From Roseiarcus sp963774195 (GTDB lineage: Bacteria > Pseudomonadota > Alphaproteobacteria > Rhizobiales > Beijerinckiaceae), in the NCBI GenBank assembly GCA_963774195.1, contig CAVZDY010000006.1, positions 124,001 through 188,000 of the forward strand: a stretch of DNA of 64,000 nt, read 5' to 3'. Below are positions 1 to 8,976 of this stretch, piece after piece (the first letter of the stretch is position 1; every line of letters begins with the position of its first letter). The notes beneath the pieces are model-generated. The model saw only the letters and a program-made list of their open reading frames with translations. It was not told the origin of the DNA and searched no databases. The position numbers and the translations under genes are program-made.

Positions 1-150
1 CACGTTGCGGCGGCCCCAACCGCGAGGCCGCGCAAAGTTTCGGGCGAGTATAGTCGTCGCCGCACGCGACGCCAGGGCTTCCAAGCTCGGCGCCGCGGCG
101 GCGATAGCATTGCTAACGATCGCCAATGTGCGCGAGGGAGGCGCTTGGGA
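1..150. other. Window edge, no supported gene
   Basis: Nothing in the first 150 bases can be assigned to a gene. A GGGAGG ribosome-binding site at 136-141 belongs to the aldolase gene that follows. Any gene ending or starting at the left edge is too short here to recognise. Confidence 0.5.
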
Positions 151-930
151 ATGGCGGTGAAAGAGAAGGCGCTGCGCGCCGCAATCGTCGCGCAATGTCG
201 GGCGCTCAACGCCTCCGGTCTCAACCAGGGCTCCGCCGGCAACATCTCGGCGCGGCTCGGCGAGACGATGCTGATGACGCCGAGCGCCGTCCCCTACGAC
301 GTCATGCGGCCGGAAATGATCGCGGCGATGCCGCTCGCCGGCGAATATGGCGCGTGGTCGGGCCCGCTGAAGCCATCGACCGAATGGCGCTTCCATCTCG
401 ACATTCTTCGCGCGCGGCCGGACGTCGGCGCGATTGTGCACTGCCATCCCCCGTATGGGACTGCGCTGGCGATGCTGCACAAGCCGATCCTCGCCGCCCA
501 TTACATGATCGCGCTGTTCGGCGGCCCCATCGTCGAATGCACGAAATACGCCCCCTACGGCACCAAGGAGCTTTCCGATCTCGTCGTCGCCGGCCTCGGC
601 GACCGCCACGCGGTGCTGCTCGGCAACCACGGCGCCATCGCGACAGGCGCGACGCTGGAAAGCGCGATGCACCGCGCCATCGAACTCGAGGCGCTGGCGC
701 GGATGTATTATCTCGCCATCGCCGTCGGCCGCCCCGCCATCCTCTCCGACGAGGAAATCACCCGCACCGTCGAACGCTTCAAGAGCTACGGCGGCGGCGA
801 GGAGGCGCAGAAGGCGGCGCCGGCGGTGAAGAAGCGGGCGGGCGCCAAGGCGGCGGCGGCCAAGCGCGGGACGAAGCCGAAGAAGAAGGCGGCAAGCAAG
901 AGGACGCGGGCGCAGTCGGCGCCGAAGTGA
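151..930 (+). CDS. Class II aldolase/adducin family protein with basic C-terminal tail
   Basis: Zinc-dependent class II aldolase/adducin fold (fuculose-phosphate aldolase, ribulose-phosphate epimerase, OtnC-like decarboxylase group). The family cleaves, epimerises or decarboxylates small sugar phosphates or hydroxy acids in the cytoplasm. The metal ligands are visible as HCHPP (His97, His99) and a later NHG (His160). The GSAGNIS segment near residue 27 is the family phosphate-binding loop. ATG 151 is preferred over an in-frame TTG at 145 because GGGAGG at 136-141 is correctly spaced for 151 and too close to 145. The enzymatic domain ends near residue 205. About 45 residues of almost pure Lys/Ala/Arg follow, resembling histone H1 tails, which is unusual for the family. 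The substrate cannot be read from the sequence, and there is no sugar kinase next door. Confidence 0.85.
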   Translation: MAVKEKALRAAIVAQCRALNASGLNQGSAGNISARLGETMLMTPSAVPYDVMRPEMIAAMPLAGEYGAWSGPLKPSTEWRFHLDILRARPDVGAIVHCHPPYGTALAMLHKPILAAHYMIALFGGPIVECTKYAPYGTKELSDLVVAGLGDRHAVLLGNHGAIATGATLESAMHRAIELEALARMYYLAIAVGRPAILSDEEITRTVERFKSYGGGEEAQKAAPAVKKRAGAKAAAAKRGTKPKKKAASKRTRAQSAPK

Positions 931-1032
931 GGCCGCGGCGCGGCTGACGCCCAAGCCCTCGCTTCGGTATCATTCTTTGCAGAGCCATCGGGGCGGGCCG
1001 CGCTCTGCTGGGGAGCGACAGGAGCAGGACCG

Positions 1033-2256
1033 ATGTCGAATACGGCCTATCGCTGGGTGATCGTCGCCGCAGGCGGATTGATGGGATGCGTCGCCATCGG
1101 CGCGATGTTCTCGTTGCCCGTGTTTCTGCAGCCGATGTCGCAGGCGACGGGCTGGTCGCGCACCGGCATATCGAGCGCCATGACCCTTGGGTTTCTCGCC
1201 ATGGGCTTCGCGAGCTTCGGCTGGGGCGCGCTGCTCGACCGGTACGGCCCCCGGCCCGTGGTGCTGAGCGGCGCGCTCTTGTTGGGCCTCAGTCTTGCGA
1301 TGGCGAGCCGCGCCGAAACTCTGCTCGAATTCCAGGTGATTTACGGCGTGTTCGTCGGCAGCGCGGCGGGCGCGATCTTTGCGCCGATGATGGCGACCGT
1401 GACCGGATGGTTCGAAACGCAGCGGAGCCTGGCGGTTTCGCTGGTCTCCGCCGGCATGGGCGTGGCGCCGATGACCGTCTCGCCGTTCGCGGCCTGGCTC
1501 ATAACGTCCCACGATTGGCGGACGTCGCAGCTTGTCATCGCCGTCGCGGCCCTCGCTCTGATGATGCCGGCGGCGCTCCTCGTGCGCTCGCCGCCCGCGG
1601 CCAGCGGGGCGCCGAGCGACAGCGGCTCCGCGCCGCCGACCGAGGACTCGACGCTCACACTGGCGCAGGCGTTGCGCTCGCCGCAGTTGCTGGTGCTCGT
1701 TCTGACCAATTTCTGCTGTTGCGCGACCCACTCGGGGCCGATCTTCCACACGGTCAGCTACGCCATCGCGTGCGGCATTCCGACGCTGGCGGCCGTGTCC
1801 ATCTATAGCGTCGAGGGTCTGGCGGGCATGGGCGGCCGCCTCATGTTCGGCCTGCTGGGCGATAGGTTTGGCGCCAAGCCGGTTCTCGTCGCCGGTCTTT
1901 TCGTTCAGGCCTTCGCAGCGGGAGCCTATTTCTTCGCCAGGGAGTTGAGCGCGTTCTACGCGGTCGCCGTCGTGTTCGGGCTGGCCTACGCGGGCGTCAT
2001 GCCTCTCTACGCGGTGATCGCGAGAGAGAATTTTCCGATGCGGATCATGGGAACGATATTCGGCGCGACCGCTATGGCGGGAAGCCTCGGGATGGCTCTC
2101 GGGCCGCTCGCTGGCGGCTGGATTTTCGACGCCTACGCCAATTATGGCTGGCTCTATATCGGCTCCTTCGGGATCGGCATCGGCGCGGCGCTGATCGCGC
2201 TCACCTTCAAGCCCATGTCGACGCCTGTTCCCCCGCCCCTGCCCCAGGCGGCCTGA
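1033..2256 (+). CDS. MFS transporter, monocarboxylate/oxalate-formate antiporter-like
   Basis: A 407-residue integral membrane carrier with about twelve hydrophobic segments, matching the Major Facilitator Superfamily size. The loop between helices 2 and 3 carries the MFS signature in the form GALLDRYGPRP. The N-terminal arrangement, with a conserved Gly/Pro-rich first helix and QATGWSRTGIS, resembles monocarboxylate-porter and oxalate:formate antiporter members. AGGAGC at 1020-1025 is a good ribosome-binding site for ATG 1033. It is convergent with the xanthine dehydrogenase operon, with only 17 bases between the stop codons. That makes uptake of a purine or organic acid tempting, but this is inference: convergent genes need not share a function. 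Confidence 0.85.
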   Translation: MSNTAYRWVIVAAGGLMGCVAIGAMFSLPVFLQPMSQATGWSRTGISSAMTLGFLAMGFASFGWGALLDRYGPRPVVLSGALLLGLSLAMASRAETLLEFQVIYGVFVGSAAGAIFAPMMATVTGWFETQRSLAVSLVSAGMGVAPMTVSPFAAWLITSHDWRTSQLVIAVAALALMMPAALLVRSPPAASGAPSDSGSAPPTEDSTLTLAQALRSPQLLVLVLTNFCCCATHSGPIFHTVSYAIACGIPTLAAVSIYSVEGLAGMGGRLMFGLLGDRFGAKPVLVAGLFVQAFAAGAYFFARELSAFYAVAVVFGLAYAGVMPLYAVIARENFPMRIMGTIFGATAMAGSLGMALGPLAGGWIFDAYANYGWLYIGSFGIGIGAALIALTFKPMSTPVPPPLPQAA

Positions 2257-2273
2257 CGAGTTGCGGGCCGCAC

Positions 2274-3245
2274 TCATCCCCTCGCCATCAACAACTGCGC
2301 CGCCACCGAGGCGGCGATCACCGGCGGCTCCTTGCCGTCGATTCCCGGCACGCCGATCGGGCAGGTGAGCGCGGCGAGCTGAACCTCCGTGCGCCCGGCC
2401 GCGCGCAACTGGCTCAAGAAACGCGCCCGCTTGGTGGCCGAGCCGATCAGGCCGACATAGGCGAAGCGCTCTTCGCGCAGCGCCGCGTCGATGATCGCAA
2501 GATCGAGCGGATGCGAATGGGTCATCACGACGATGAGGGCGCCGTCGGGGGCGGTCGCGAGTTCCGCGGTCGGGTCGGCGGCGTGAACCAGGGCGGCGTT
2601 GAGCGGCGCCCGCTCGGGAAAGGCGTCGACGCGCGAATCGATCCAGCGCAGCGCGAAGGGCAATGGGGCGAGGGCGAGCGCCAGGGCGCGGCCGACATGG
2701 CCGGCGCCGAAGAGATAGACCGGCGTCGCCGCCGTCCCGTATCGTTCGCGCCATGCGCCGCGGTCCAAAGCCTCGCCGGCGTCGCCTCGCTCGATCTCCC
2801 GCTCGACGCGCCCCTCGGGGCCTAGGCGCGCCACCGCCGCAAAGGGGCCCTGCTGCTCGGCCCTCAACAGGGCCGCGAGCCCATCGGCGTCGCGCGCGTC
2901 AAAAGTCTCGATGCGCCATTCGACGCGGCCGCCGCAGCACTGCCCAAGTTCCGGGCCGAGCGCCATCGCCCGGCGTGAGGCGGCCCCTCGCCCAGCGCGC
3001 AGGGACTCGCGGGCCGCTTCAAGCGCCCGCCATTCGAGTTCGCCGCCGCCGATCGTGCCGTGGAAGCCGCCGGAGGGACGCACGACCATGCGCGCGCCGG
3101 CCTCCTGCGGGCTCGACCCCTCGGTCTTGACGAGGCTGACCAGCGCGGCCGCTCCCTCGGCCTCGATCGCCTCAATGATGCGACGGAACGGCTGCACAGC
3201 AACCCTGCTAGGGCGATGAACGCCTCTCTCGTTGACCTCAACCAT
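2274..3245 (-). CDS. xdhC: Xanthine dehydrogenase accessory protein XdhC
   Basis: XdhC binds molybdenum cofactor, protects it while its terminal ligand is exchanged for sulfur, and inserts it into the XdhB subunit. The 323-residue protein has the N-terminal XdhC/CoxI domain (GSSPQEAGARM, then GGGELEW). It also has a C-terminal Rossmann-like XdhC_C domain with FGAGHVGRAL and the MTHSHPLD and YVGLIGS motifs of the family. It is the last gene of the minus-strand xdhABC operon, 17 bases after xdhB, which fits a dedicated maturation factor. No frame disruption is visible. Confidence 0.95.
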   Translation of the reverse strand: MVEVNERGVHRPSRVAVQPFRRIIEAIEAEGAAALVSLVKTEGSSPQEAGARMVVRPSGGFHGTIGGGELEWRALEAARESLRAGRGAASRRAMALGPELGQCCGGRVEWRIETFDARDADGLAALLRAEQQGPFAAVARLGPEGRVEREIERGDAGEALDRGAWRERYGTAATPVYLFGAGHVGRALALALAPLPFALRWIDSRVDAFPERAPLNAALVHAADPTAELATAPDGALIVVMTHSHPLDLAIIDAALREERFAYVGLIGSATKRARFLSQLRAAGRTEVQLAALTCPIGVPGIDGKEPPVIAASVAAQLLMARG

Positions 3246-3262
3246 CTTGCACGCTTAGCGGT

Positions 3263-5605
3263 TCAGGCGCCAAGCGAATCGATGGCGTTGAGAATGGCCT
3301 CCGGCGTGCACGGCGCTTCGAGCCGCGGCTGGCCTTCCGGCTTGACCGCGTGAACCGCGTCGAGGATCGCCGAATAGACCGCAATCGCCAGCATGAACGG
3401 CGGCTCGCCGACCGCCTTGGCGCGATAGATGCTGTCGGTCATGTTCGGCCGCATATGCAGGCGGGTGCGGAAGTCCGGCGGCGTGTCGGAAGCGACCGGG
3501 ATCTTGTAGGTCGCGGGCGCGTGGGTCGTCAGCCGGCCCTTGGCGTCGAACACCAATTCCTCGGTGGTCAGCCACCCCATGCCCTGGATGAAGGCGCCCT
3601 CCACCTGGCCGAGATCGAGCGCCGGATTAATCGAGGCGCCGACGTCGTGCAGAATGTCCGCGCGCAACACCTTCATTTCGCCGGTCAGCGTATCGATGAC
3701 GACCTCCGAGCAGGCGGCGCCGAAGGCGTAATAGAAGAACGGCTTGCCAGTCGCTTTTTCGCGATCCCAGTGAATCTCGGGCGTCTTGTAATAGCCCGCA
3801 GCGGAAAGATGCACGCGGTTGACGCGGCAGGCGCGGGCGAGTTCGCCGAACGCCATCGAGGCGTTGCCGGCGAACACGCGCCCGTCGCGGAAGACGACGT
3901 CCTCAGGCTGAACGCCCCACTGGGCGGCCGCGAATCCGGCCATCCGGCGCCGGATCTGGCGCGCCCCGTCCTGCGCCGCCATGCCGTTGGTGTCGGTGCC
4001 CGACGAGGCGGCGGTCGGCGAAGCGTTCGGCACTTTGGCGGTGTTGGTTGCAGTGATGCGCACCCAATCGAGCGGAATGCCGAACTCCTCGGCGACGACC
4101 TGCGCGACCTTGGTGAAGAGCCCCTGCCCCATCTCGGTGCCGCCGTGATTGAGATGCACCGAGCCGTCGGAATAGACGTGCACCAGGGCGCTCGCCTGAT
4201 TGAGATGGATCAGCGTGAAGGAAATGCCGAACATCAGCGGCGTCAGCGCGATGCCGCGCTTGAGCACGGGACTGGCGGCGTTGAAAGCGGCAATCTCGCG
4301 TCGCCGCTCGCGATAATCGCTGGACGCCTCGAGCTCTTCGACCAGCGCGGGTAGCGTGTCGCAATCCTCGACCAATTGGCCATAGGGCGTGACGTCGGCG
4401 CCGCGCCGATAGAAATTCGCCTTGCGCACGTCGAGCGGATCGAGCCCGCGCTCGCGGGCGATCGCGTCCATCACGCGCTCGATCGCAACCATGCCCTGCG
4501 GGCCACCAAAGCCGCGGAACGCAGTGTTGGAGACGGTGTTGGTCTTCAAGCGCCGCGAGGCGATGCGCACGTCGGGCAGCCAATAAGCGTTGGAGCCGTG
4601 GAACATCGCGCGGTCGACGACGCCGGGCGAAAGATCGACCGAGCAGCCGCAGCGTGCGTTGAGCATCACGTCATAGGCGCGGATGCGGCCCGCGTCGTCG
4701 TAGCCGACGCCCCAATCCGCGCGGAAATCGTGGCGCTTGCCAGTGAGCTGGAAGTCGTCGTCGCGGTCGAGCCGCACCTTGCACGGCGCGCGCGTAACGT
4801 GGGCGCCGAGCGCGGCGATCGCCGCCCAGGCGCAAGCCTGGCTCTCCTTGCCGCCGAAGCCGCCGCCCATGCGGCGCGTCTCGACGGTGACGAAAGCGTC
4901 CGGCACGCCGAGGATGCGGGCGACGATGTGCTGCGCCTCGGTCGGGTCCTGGGTCGAACAATGGACGGTCATATCGCCTGCTTCGCCGGGGATGGCGAGC
5001 GAGATCTGGCCTTCGAGATAGAAATGCTCCTGGCCGCCGATGCGGAAGGCGCCTCCGAGGCTGTGCGGCGCGGCGGCGACGGCGGCGTCCACGTCGCCGC
5101 GATTGAATGCGTAGTCGGGCAGCACGCGCGCGCCGGTGACGAGCGCATCCTCGACGGTGAGGGCCGGCGGCGCCTCCTCGATGTCGATGCGGCCGAGGCG
5201 GGCGGCGCGGCGCGCTGCGTCGCGCGTGCGGGCGACGACGGCGAACAGCGGCTGGCCGTGATAGATGATTTCGCTATCGGCGAAGAGCGGCTCGTCGGCG
5301 AAGGCGGGCGCGATGTCGTTCTTGCCGGGAATGTCGGCGGCGGTCAGCACCGCGACGACGTCGGGGGCCGCCCGCACCGCGGCGAGATCGAGGCCGCGCA
5401 GCACCCCCTTCGCCTTGTTGGCCATGCCGATGGCAATATGCAGCGTGCCATTGGGCTCGCGGATGTCGTCGACGTAGGTCGCCGCGCCCCGCACATGCAG
5501 GCGCGCGGAATCGTGCGGATGCGGCTTATGGACGACCGCCGTCTCCTCGCGCGGCTCGTAGACCGGAACCGCGGGCTCTTTATTGCGCAGCAAGGAACTC
5601 TCCAA
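3263..5605 (-). CDS. xdhB: Xanthine dehydrogenase molybdopterin-binding subunit
   Basis: Large catalytic subunit (780 residues) of a bacterial XdhAB-type xanthine dehydrogenase, which oxidises hypoxanthine to xanthine and xanthine to urate in the cytoplasm. The molybdopterin-binding signatures are all present in order: EGQISLAIPGE, GGGFGGKESQA, RGFGGPQG, GGTEMGQGL and ASSGTDTNGMAAQDGAR. Near the C-terminus is VGEPPF, with the catalytic glutamate of the family. Its start overlaps the 3' end of xdhA by 26 bases, so the two subunits are probably translationally coupled. Length and motifs are typical of the split bacterial enzyme. Confidence 0.95.
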   Translation of the reverse strand: MESSLLRNKEPAVPVYEPREETAVVHKPHPHDSARLHVRGAATYVDDIREPNGTLHIAIGMANKAKGVLRGLDLAAVRAAPDVVAVLTAADIPGKNDIAPAFADEPLFADSEIIYHGQPLFAVVARTRDAARRAARLGRIDIEEAPPALTVEDALVTGARVLPDYAFNRGDVDAAVAAAPHSLGGAFRIGGQEHFYLEGQISLAIPGEAGDMTVHCSTQDPTEAQHIVARILGVPDAFVTVETRRMGGGFGGKESQACAWAAIAALGAHVTRAPCKVRLDRDDDFQLTGKRHDFRADWGVGYDDAGRIRAYDVMLNARCGCSVDLSPGVVDRAMFHGSNAYWLPDVRIASRRLKTNTVSNTAFRGFGGPQGMVAIERVMDAIARERGLDPLDVRKANFYRRGADVTPYGQLVEDCDTLPALVEELEASSDYRERRREIAAFNAASPVLKRGIALTPLMFGISFTLIHLNQASALVHVYSDGSVHLNHGGTEMGQGLFTKVAQVVAEEFGIPLDWVRITATNTAKVPNASPTAASSGTDTNGMAAQDGARQIRRRMAGFAAAQWGVQPEDVVFRDGRVFAGNASMAFGELARACRVNRVHLSAAGYYKTPEIHWDREKATGKPFFYYAFGAACSEVVIDTLTGEMKVLRADILHDVGASINPALDLGQVEGAFIQGMGWLTTEELVFDAKGRLTTHAPATYKIPVASDTPPDFRTRLHMRPNMTDSIYRAKAVGEPPFMLAIAVYSAILDAVHAVKPEGQPRLEAPCTPEAILNAIDSLGA

Positions 5606-7067
5606 TCCGGGTCGGGGCCGCGGCGCCGGCGACTTCCATCAGCGCCTTGGCGACGAGGTTCGCGGCGACCTTGGAACGATAGGCGGCGGTGGCGCGCATA
5701 TCGGTCAGCGGCGAGAAATCTTCAGCGAGCGCGTCAAGCGCCGCTCGCCACGAGGCGGGGTCCGAAAGCCGCACGCCCAGAAGCGCCTTCTCGGCGCTGA
5801 GCGCGCGCTTTGGGATCGCGGCCATGCCGCCGAAAGCGATGCGCGCGTCGACGATTCGATCGCCATCGAGGGTCAAACGGACCGCGCCCAGGACAGCGGA
5901 AATGTCCTCGTCGAAGCGCTTCGAGACTTTGAAGGCCCGATAGGCGTGCGCCTCGCCGAGGCGTGGCGCGTCGAGCGCGCTGACATATTCGCCCGGCGCG
6001 CGATCCTGCTTGCCGTAAGCGATGAAGAAATCCTCCAGCGGCATGACGCGCGTCGTACCGCCCTTGCGCAATTCGACGCTCGCGCCGAGCGCGATCAGCG
6101 CCGGCGCGAGATCGCCGATCGGCGAACCATTGGCGATGTTGCCGCCGATGGTGCCGCTCTCGCGCACTTGCCGAGAGCCGAAGCGCGCCATCAGCACGCC
6201 GAGGTCGGGGTGCAGCGCGGCGAGGTGCGGCGTCGATTGCTTGAGCGTCGCGGTCGCGCCGAAGCGCACGCGCTCGGTCTCCGAACGTATGACGTCGAGG
6301 CCGGCGACGCGGCCGAGCCAGATGATCCGCTTCGGGTCGCGCAATTGCTTGGTGATCCAGAGCCCGACGTCAGTCGCGCCGGCAAGCAGAATGGCGTCCG
6401 GGTAGCGCGCACTCAGATCAGCCAGCGCCGCCTCGCTGGCCGGGGCGGCGAAGAAGGCGTTCTCGTCGCCGACGAAGAGGTCGCGTCCGTCGGCGAGCGC
6501 GGCGATCGCCTCGCTGCGCTCCGCCGCATGCCGCTCGAAGCGGTCCGCCGGCTCGCCCACGCAGGCCTCGAGCGCCGCGTCGATGATCGGCCTATAGCCG
6601 GTGCAGCGGCAAAGATTGCCGGCGAGCGCCTCACAGACCCCGCCGTAGGTGGCTGGCGCATTCTGATGATAGACGGCGAACAGGCTCATCACGATGCCCG
6701 GCGTGCAAAAACCACACTGCGAGCCGTGGAAATCGACCATCGCCTGCTGCACCGGATGCAGGGTCTCGCCCTCCGCGAGGTCCTCGATCGTCAGCACCTC
6801 GGCGCCGTCGACCTGGCCGAGCAGCAGGATACAGGCGTTGACCGGCTCATAGGTGAGCGCGCCGTCGCGCAGCCGCGACAGGACGACGGTGCAGGCGCCG
6901 CAATCGCCCTCGTTGCAGCCTTCCTTCGTGCCCTTGGCGCCCGCCTCCTCGCGCAACCAGTCGAGCAGCGTCGCGCGTGGCGAAAAGCGGTCGAGCGCGA
7001 TCGTCTCGCCGCGAAAGCGGAAGGTCAAACTCCTGCGTGTCTCCATCCCCGATACGCTCTCCGCCAT
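5580..7067 (-). CDS. xdhA: Xanthine dehydrogenase small subunit (2Fe-2S and FAD)
   Basis: Electron-transfer subunit of xanthine dehydrogenase (495 residues), passing electrons from the molybdenum centre through two [2Fe-2S] clusters to FAD and NAD+. Cluster ligands are visible: Cys51, Cys56, Cys59 and Cys79 in the plant-ferredoxin-type domain, and Cys118, Cys121, Cys153 and Cys155 in the second domain (QCGFCTPG, CRCTGYRP). The FAD-binding domain begins near residue 215 (LLAGATDVGLW) and is followed by the CO dehydrogenase flavoprotein C-terminal domain. AGAGGG just upstream supports ATG 7067. It is first in the operon xdhA-xdhB-xdhC. The divergent intergenic region carries a perfect palindrome at 7104-7117 that could be an operator. 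Confidence 0.95.
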   Translation of the reverse strand: MAESVSGMETRRSLTFRFRGETIALDRFSPRATLLDWLREEAGAKGTKEGCNEGDCGACTVVLSRLRDGALTYEPVNACILLLGQVDGAEVLTIEDLAEGETLHPVQQAMVDFHGSQCGFCTPGIVMSLFAVYHQNAPATYGGVCEALAGNLCRCTGYRPIIDAALEACVGEPADRFERHAAERSEAIAALADGRDLFVGDENAFFAAPASEAALADLSARYPDAILLAGATDVGLWITKQLRDPKRIIWLGRVAGLDVIRSETERVRFGATATLKQSTPHLAALHPDLGVLMARFGSRQVRESGTIGGNIANGSPIGDLAPALIALGASVELRKGGTTRVMPLEDFFIAYGKQDRAPGEYVSALDAPRLGEAHAYRAFKVSKRFDEDISAVLGAVRLTLDGDRIVDARIAFGGMAAIPKRALSAEKALLGVRLSDPASWRAALDALAEDFSPLTDMRATAAYRSKVAANLVAKALMEVAGAAAPTRIGEFLAAQ

Positions 7068-7103
7068 CGTTCCCTCTTTGTTTCACGACCCTATGATGGC
7101 CTT

Positions 7104-7117
7104 GTTTGCACGCAAAC
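7104..7117. promoter_or_regulatory. Candidate operator palindrome upstream of xdhA
   Basis: GTTTGCACGCAAAC is a perfect inverted repeat with 6-base arms and a 2-base centre. It lies 37 bases upstream of the xdhA start in the 157-base divergent region shared with the metallophosphoesterase gene. Its size and symmetry suit a LacI-, GntR- or MarR-type dimer. No regulator gene is adjacent, so the cognate factor is unknown. Confidence 0.45.
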
Positions 7118-7224
7118 GAAAGCGCCGTCGTGTAGGGAATGCAATAAGCGCGCCTTTGTTCACGCCAGCTTCACGCCCGCCTGCTTCGGTGCGAATCAAG
7201 ACAATCCACTTTGGGAGAGCGGCC

Positions 7225-8895
7225 ATGTCGGAACACGGCGGTCACGAAGTTTCGCGGCGCGAGGTGCTGATCGGGGCGGCGGGCGGCCTGGCGGCGGCGC
7301 TCGCGCCGGTGACGGCGCGCGCGGAGACCGCGCCGACGGTGAGCGGTGTCGTCTTCGAGGATGTCGATCGTTCCGGCCGGCGCGGCGCGCACAGCCCCGG
7401 AATCGCCAATGTGCTCGTCTCGAACGGGCGCGAAGTGACGGCCACCGACGCCGAGGGCCGCTACAGCCTGCCGCTGCCCGACGAAGCGACGATCTTCGTC
7501 ATCAAGCCGGCGGGCTACATGCCGCCGGTCGATCCCGAGACGCAGTTGCCGCACTTCTATCGCCATTACCGGCCGCAGGGTTCGCCCGCCTCGCTGAACC
7601 TCGAATTTGCTGGCATCGCGCCCACTGGCCCGATGCCCGCCTCGCTCGACTTTCCGCTCTACCGCCAGGAAGAGCCGGAAGCGTTCGAAGTCGTACCGTT
7701 CACCGACCCGCAGCCCGAGTCGGAGGTCGAAGTCGATTTCGTCCGCGAGGACGTCATCGAGGCGCTGGCGGGAACGCGGGCCAAGTTCGGCCTCACCGCC
7801 GGCGACGTGATGTTCGACGATCTCTCGCTCTACGACCGCTACAACAAGATCATCGGCACGATCGGCCTGCCCTGGTGGAACGTCGGCGGCAATCACGACC
7901 TGAATTTCGAGGCGCCCGACCGGCACTACAGCCGTGAGACCTTCCGGCGCGTGTTCGGCCCGAATTATTACGCCTTCTTCTACGCGAAGACCTTGTTCCT
8001 CATGCTCGACGATGTCGATTACATCGGCGCCCACAAATACGAGGGGCGGCTCGACGTCCCGCAACTCGACTTCATCAAAACCGTGCTGGCGCAGACGCCA
8101 CCCGATACGCTCGTCGTCGTCGTGCTGCACATCCCCTTGAGCAACTATCTCGACCCCGCCGACGCCTCCGTCAATTTGACCAATCGCGAGGCGCTGTTCG
8201 ACGCGCTCGGCGACCGGCGTACCATCGTCAGCTTCTCCGGCCACACCCATACGACCGAACACCACTATTTCGGCGCCGACGAGGGCTGGAAGGGGCCGAC
8301 GCCGCATCACCACCATGTGCTGACGGCCGTCTCGGGTTCGTGGTGGAGCGGGCCGTTCGATCATCGCGGCGTCGCCTGCGCCGACAGCCGCGATGGAACG
8401 CCCAACGGCTTCCACATCCTGTCGATCGACGGCAACACGTACAAGACGCGTTTCGTGCCCGCCAAGGAGCCGAACGGGCGCCAGATGCGGCTCTCCGTCA
8501 GCAGCCATTTCCATGGTGGCGCGCGCGAGGTGATGCGTGACTTCAGGCCGGGCGAATTGCTCGGCTCGCGCATCGCGCGCGAGTCGCTCGGCGCTTCGAG
8601 CCTCGTCGCCGACGTGTTCGACGGCGGCCCCAAGACGAAGGTCGTCGTGAAGATCGGCGAGCGGGCGCCGATCGTCATGGCCCGCTCGGCGATGCCCGAT
8701 CCGTTCGTCCAGGAGGTGTTCACCCGCAACGAGGCGACCAAGAAGCCTTGGATCAAGGCCGAGGTTTCCTCGCACATCTGGACCGTGCGCCTACCCGCCG
8801 ATCTCGCCCCCGGCGCGCACCGCGTCGTGGTCGAAGCGACGACGGAATACGGCGACGTCGTCAGCGGGCGGCTGGCGCTGGAGGTGATGGGCTGA
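7225..8895 (+). CDS. Tat-exported calcineurin-like metallophosphoesterase
   Basis: A 556-residue predicted periplasmic phosphoesterase. ATG 7225 is chosen because GGGAGAG precedes it. From there the protein begins with a twin-arginine signal (SRREVLIG, hydrophobic stretch, cleavage near ARAE). Next comes a small SdrD-B/carboxypeptidase-regulatory-like domain (about residues 37-105), then the metallophosphatase core: FTDPQ in place of DxH, GDVMFDD, GGNHD, LHIP and SGHTHT. The DPQ variant of the first metal motif is known in this subfamily. A C-terminal domain (about 400-556) corresponds to the MetallophosC-type extension. It is divergent from xdhA. The substrate is unknown; phosphodiesters such as glycerophosphodiesters or nucleotides are plausible. 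Confidence 0.88.
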   Translation: MSEHGGHEVSRREVLIGAAGGLAAALAPVTARAETAPTVSGVVFEDVDRSGRRGAHSPGIANVLVSNGREVTATDAEGRYSLPLPDEATIFVIKPAGYMPPVDPETQLPHFYRHYRPQGSPASLNLEFAGIAPTGPMPASLDFPLYRQEEPEAFEVVPFTDPQPESEVEVDFVREDVIEALAGTRAKFGLTAGDVMFDDLSLYDRYNKIIGTIGLPWWNVGGNHDLNFEAPDRHYSRETFRRVFGPNYYAFFYAKTLFLMLDDVDYIGAHKYEGRLDVPQLDFIKTVLAQTPPDTLVVVVLHIPLSNYLDPADASVNLTNREALFDALGDRRTIVSFSGHTHTTEHHYFGADEGWKGPTPHHHHVLTAVSGSWWSGPFDHRGVACADSRDGTPNGFHILSIDGNTYKTRFVPAKEPNGRQMRLSVSSHFHGGAREVMRDFRPGELLGSRIARESLGASSLVADVFDGGPKTKVVVKIGERAPIVMARSAMPDPFVQEVFTRNEATKKPWIKAEVSSHIWTVRLPADLAPGAHRVVVEATTEYGDVVSGRLALEVMG

Positions 8896-8976
8896 GGGCG
8901 AGTCGCCATTGGCTCACCGCACGTCCCGGAAATGTGCAATATTCGATCCATCGTCTGGACCTCATGAGGCGTGGCC

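Noticed and set aside
145..147. TTG 145 as start of the aldolase gene
   Set aside because: The ribosome-binding site at 136-141 is too close to 145 and correctly spaced for ATG 151.
1033..3245. MFS gene as the dedicated xanthine or urate transporter of the xdh operon
   Set aside because: It is convergent, not co-transcribed, and resembles monocarboxylate carriers more than purine permeases.
6853..7224. An N-terminal extension of the phosphoesterase gene
   Set aside because: The extension lies inside xdhA. A Tat signal and ribosome-binding site place the true start at 7225.
5583..7937. A 784-codon plus-strand frame opposite xdhA running into the phosphoesterase gene
   Set aside because: It covers two genes that have strong motif support in other frames.
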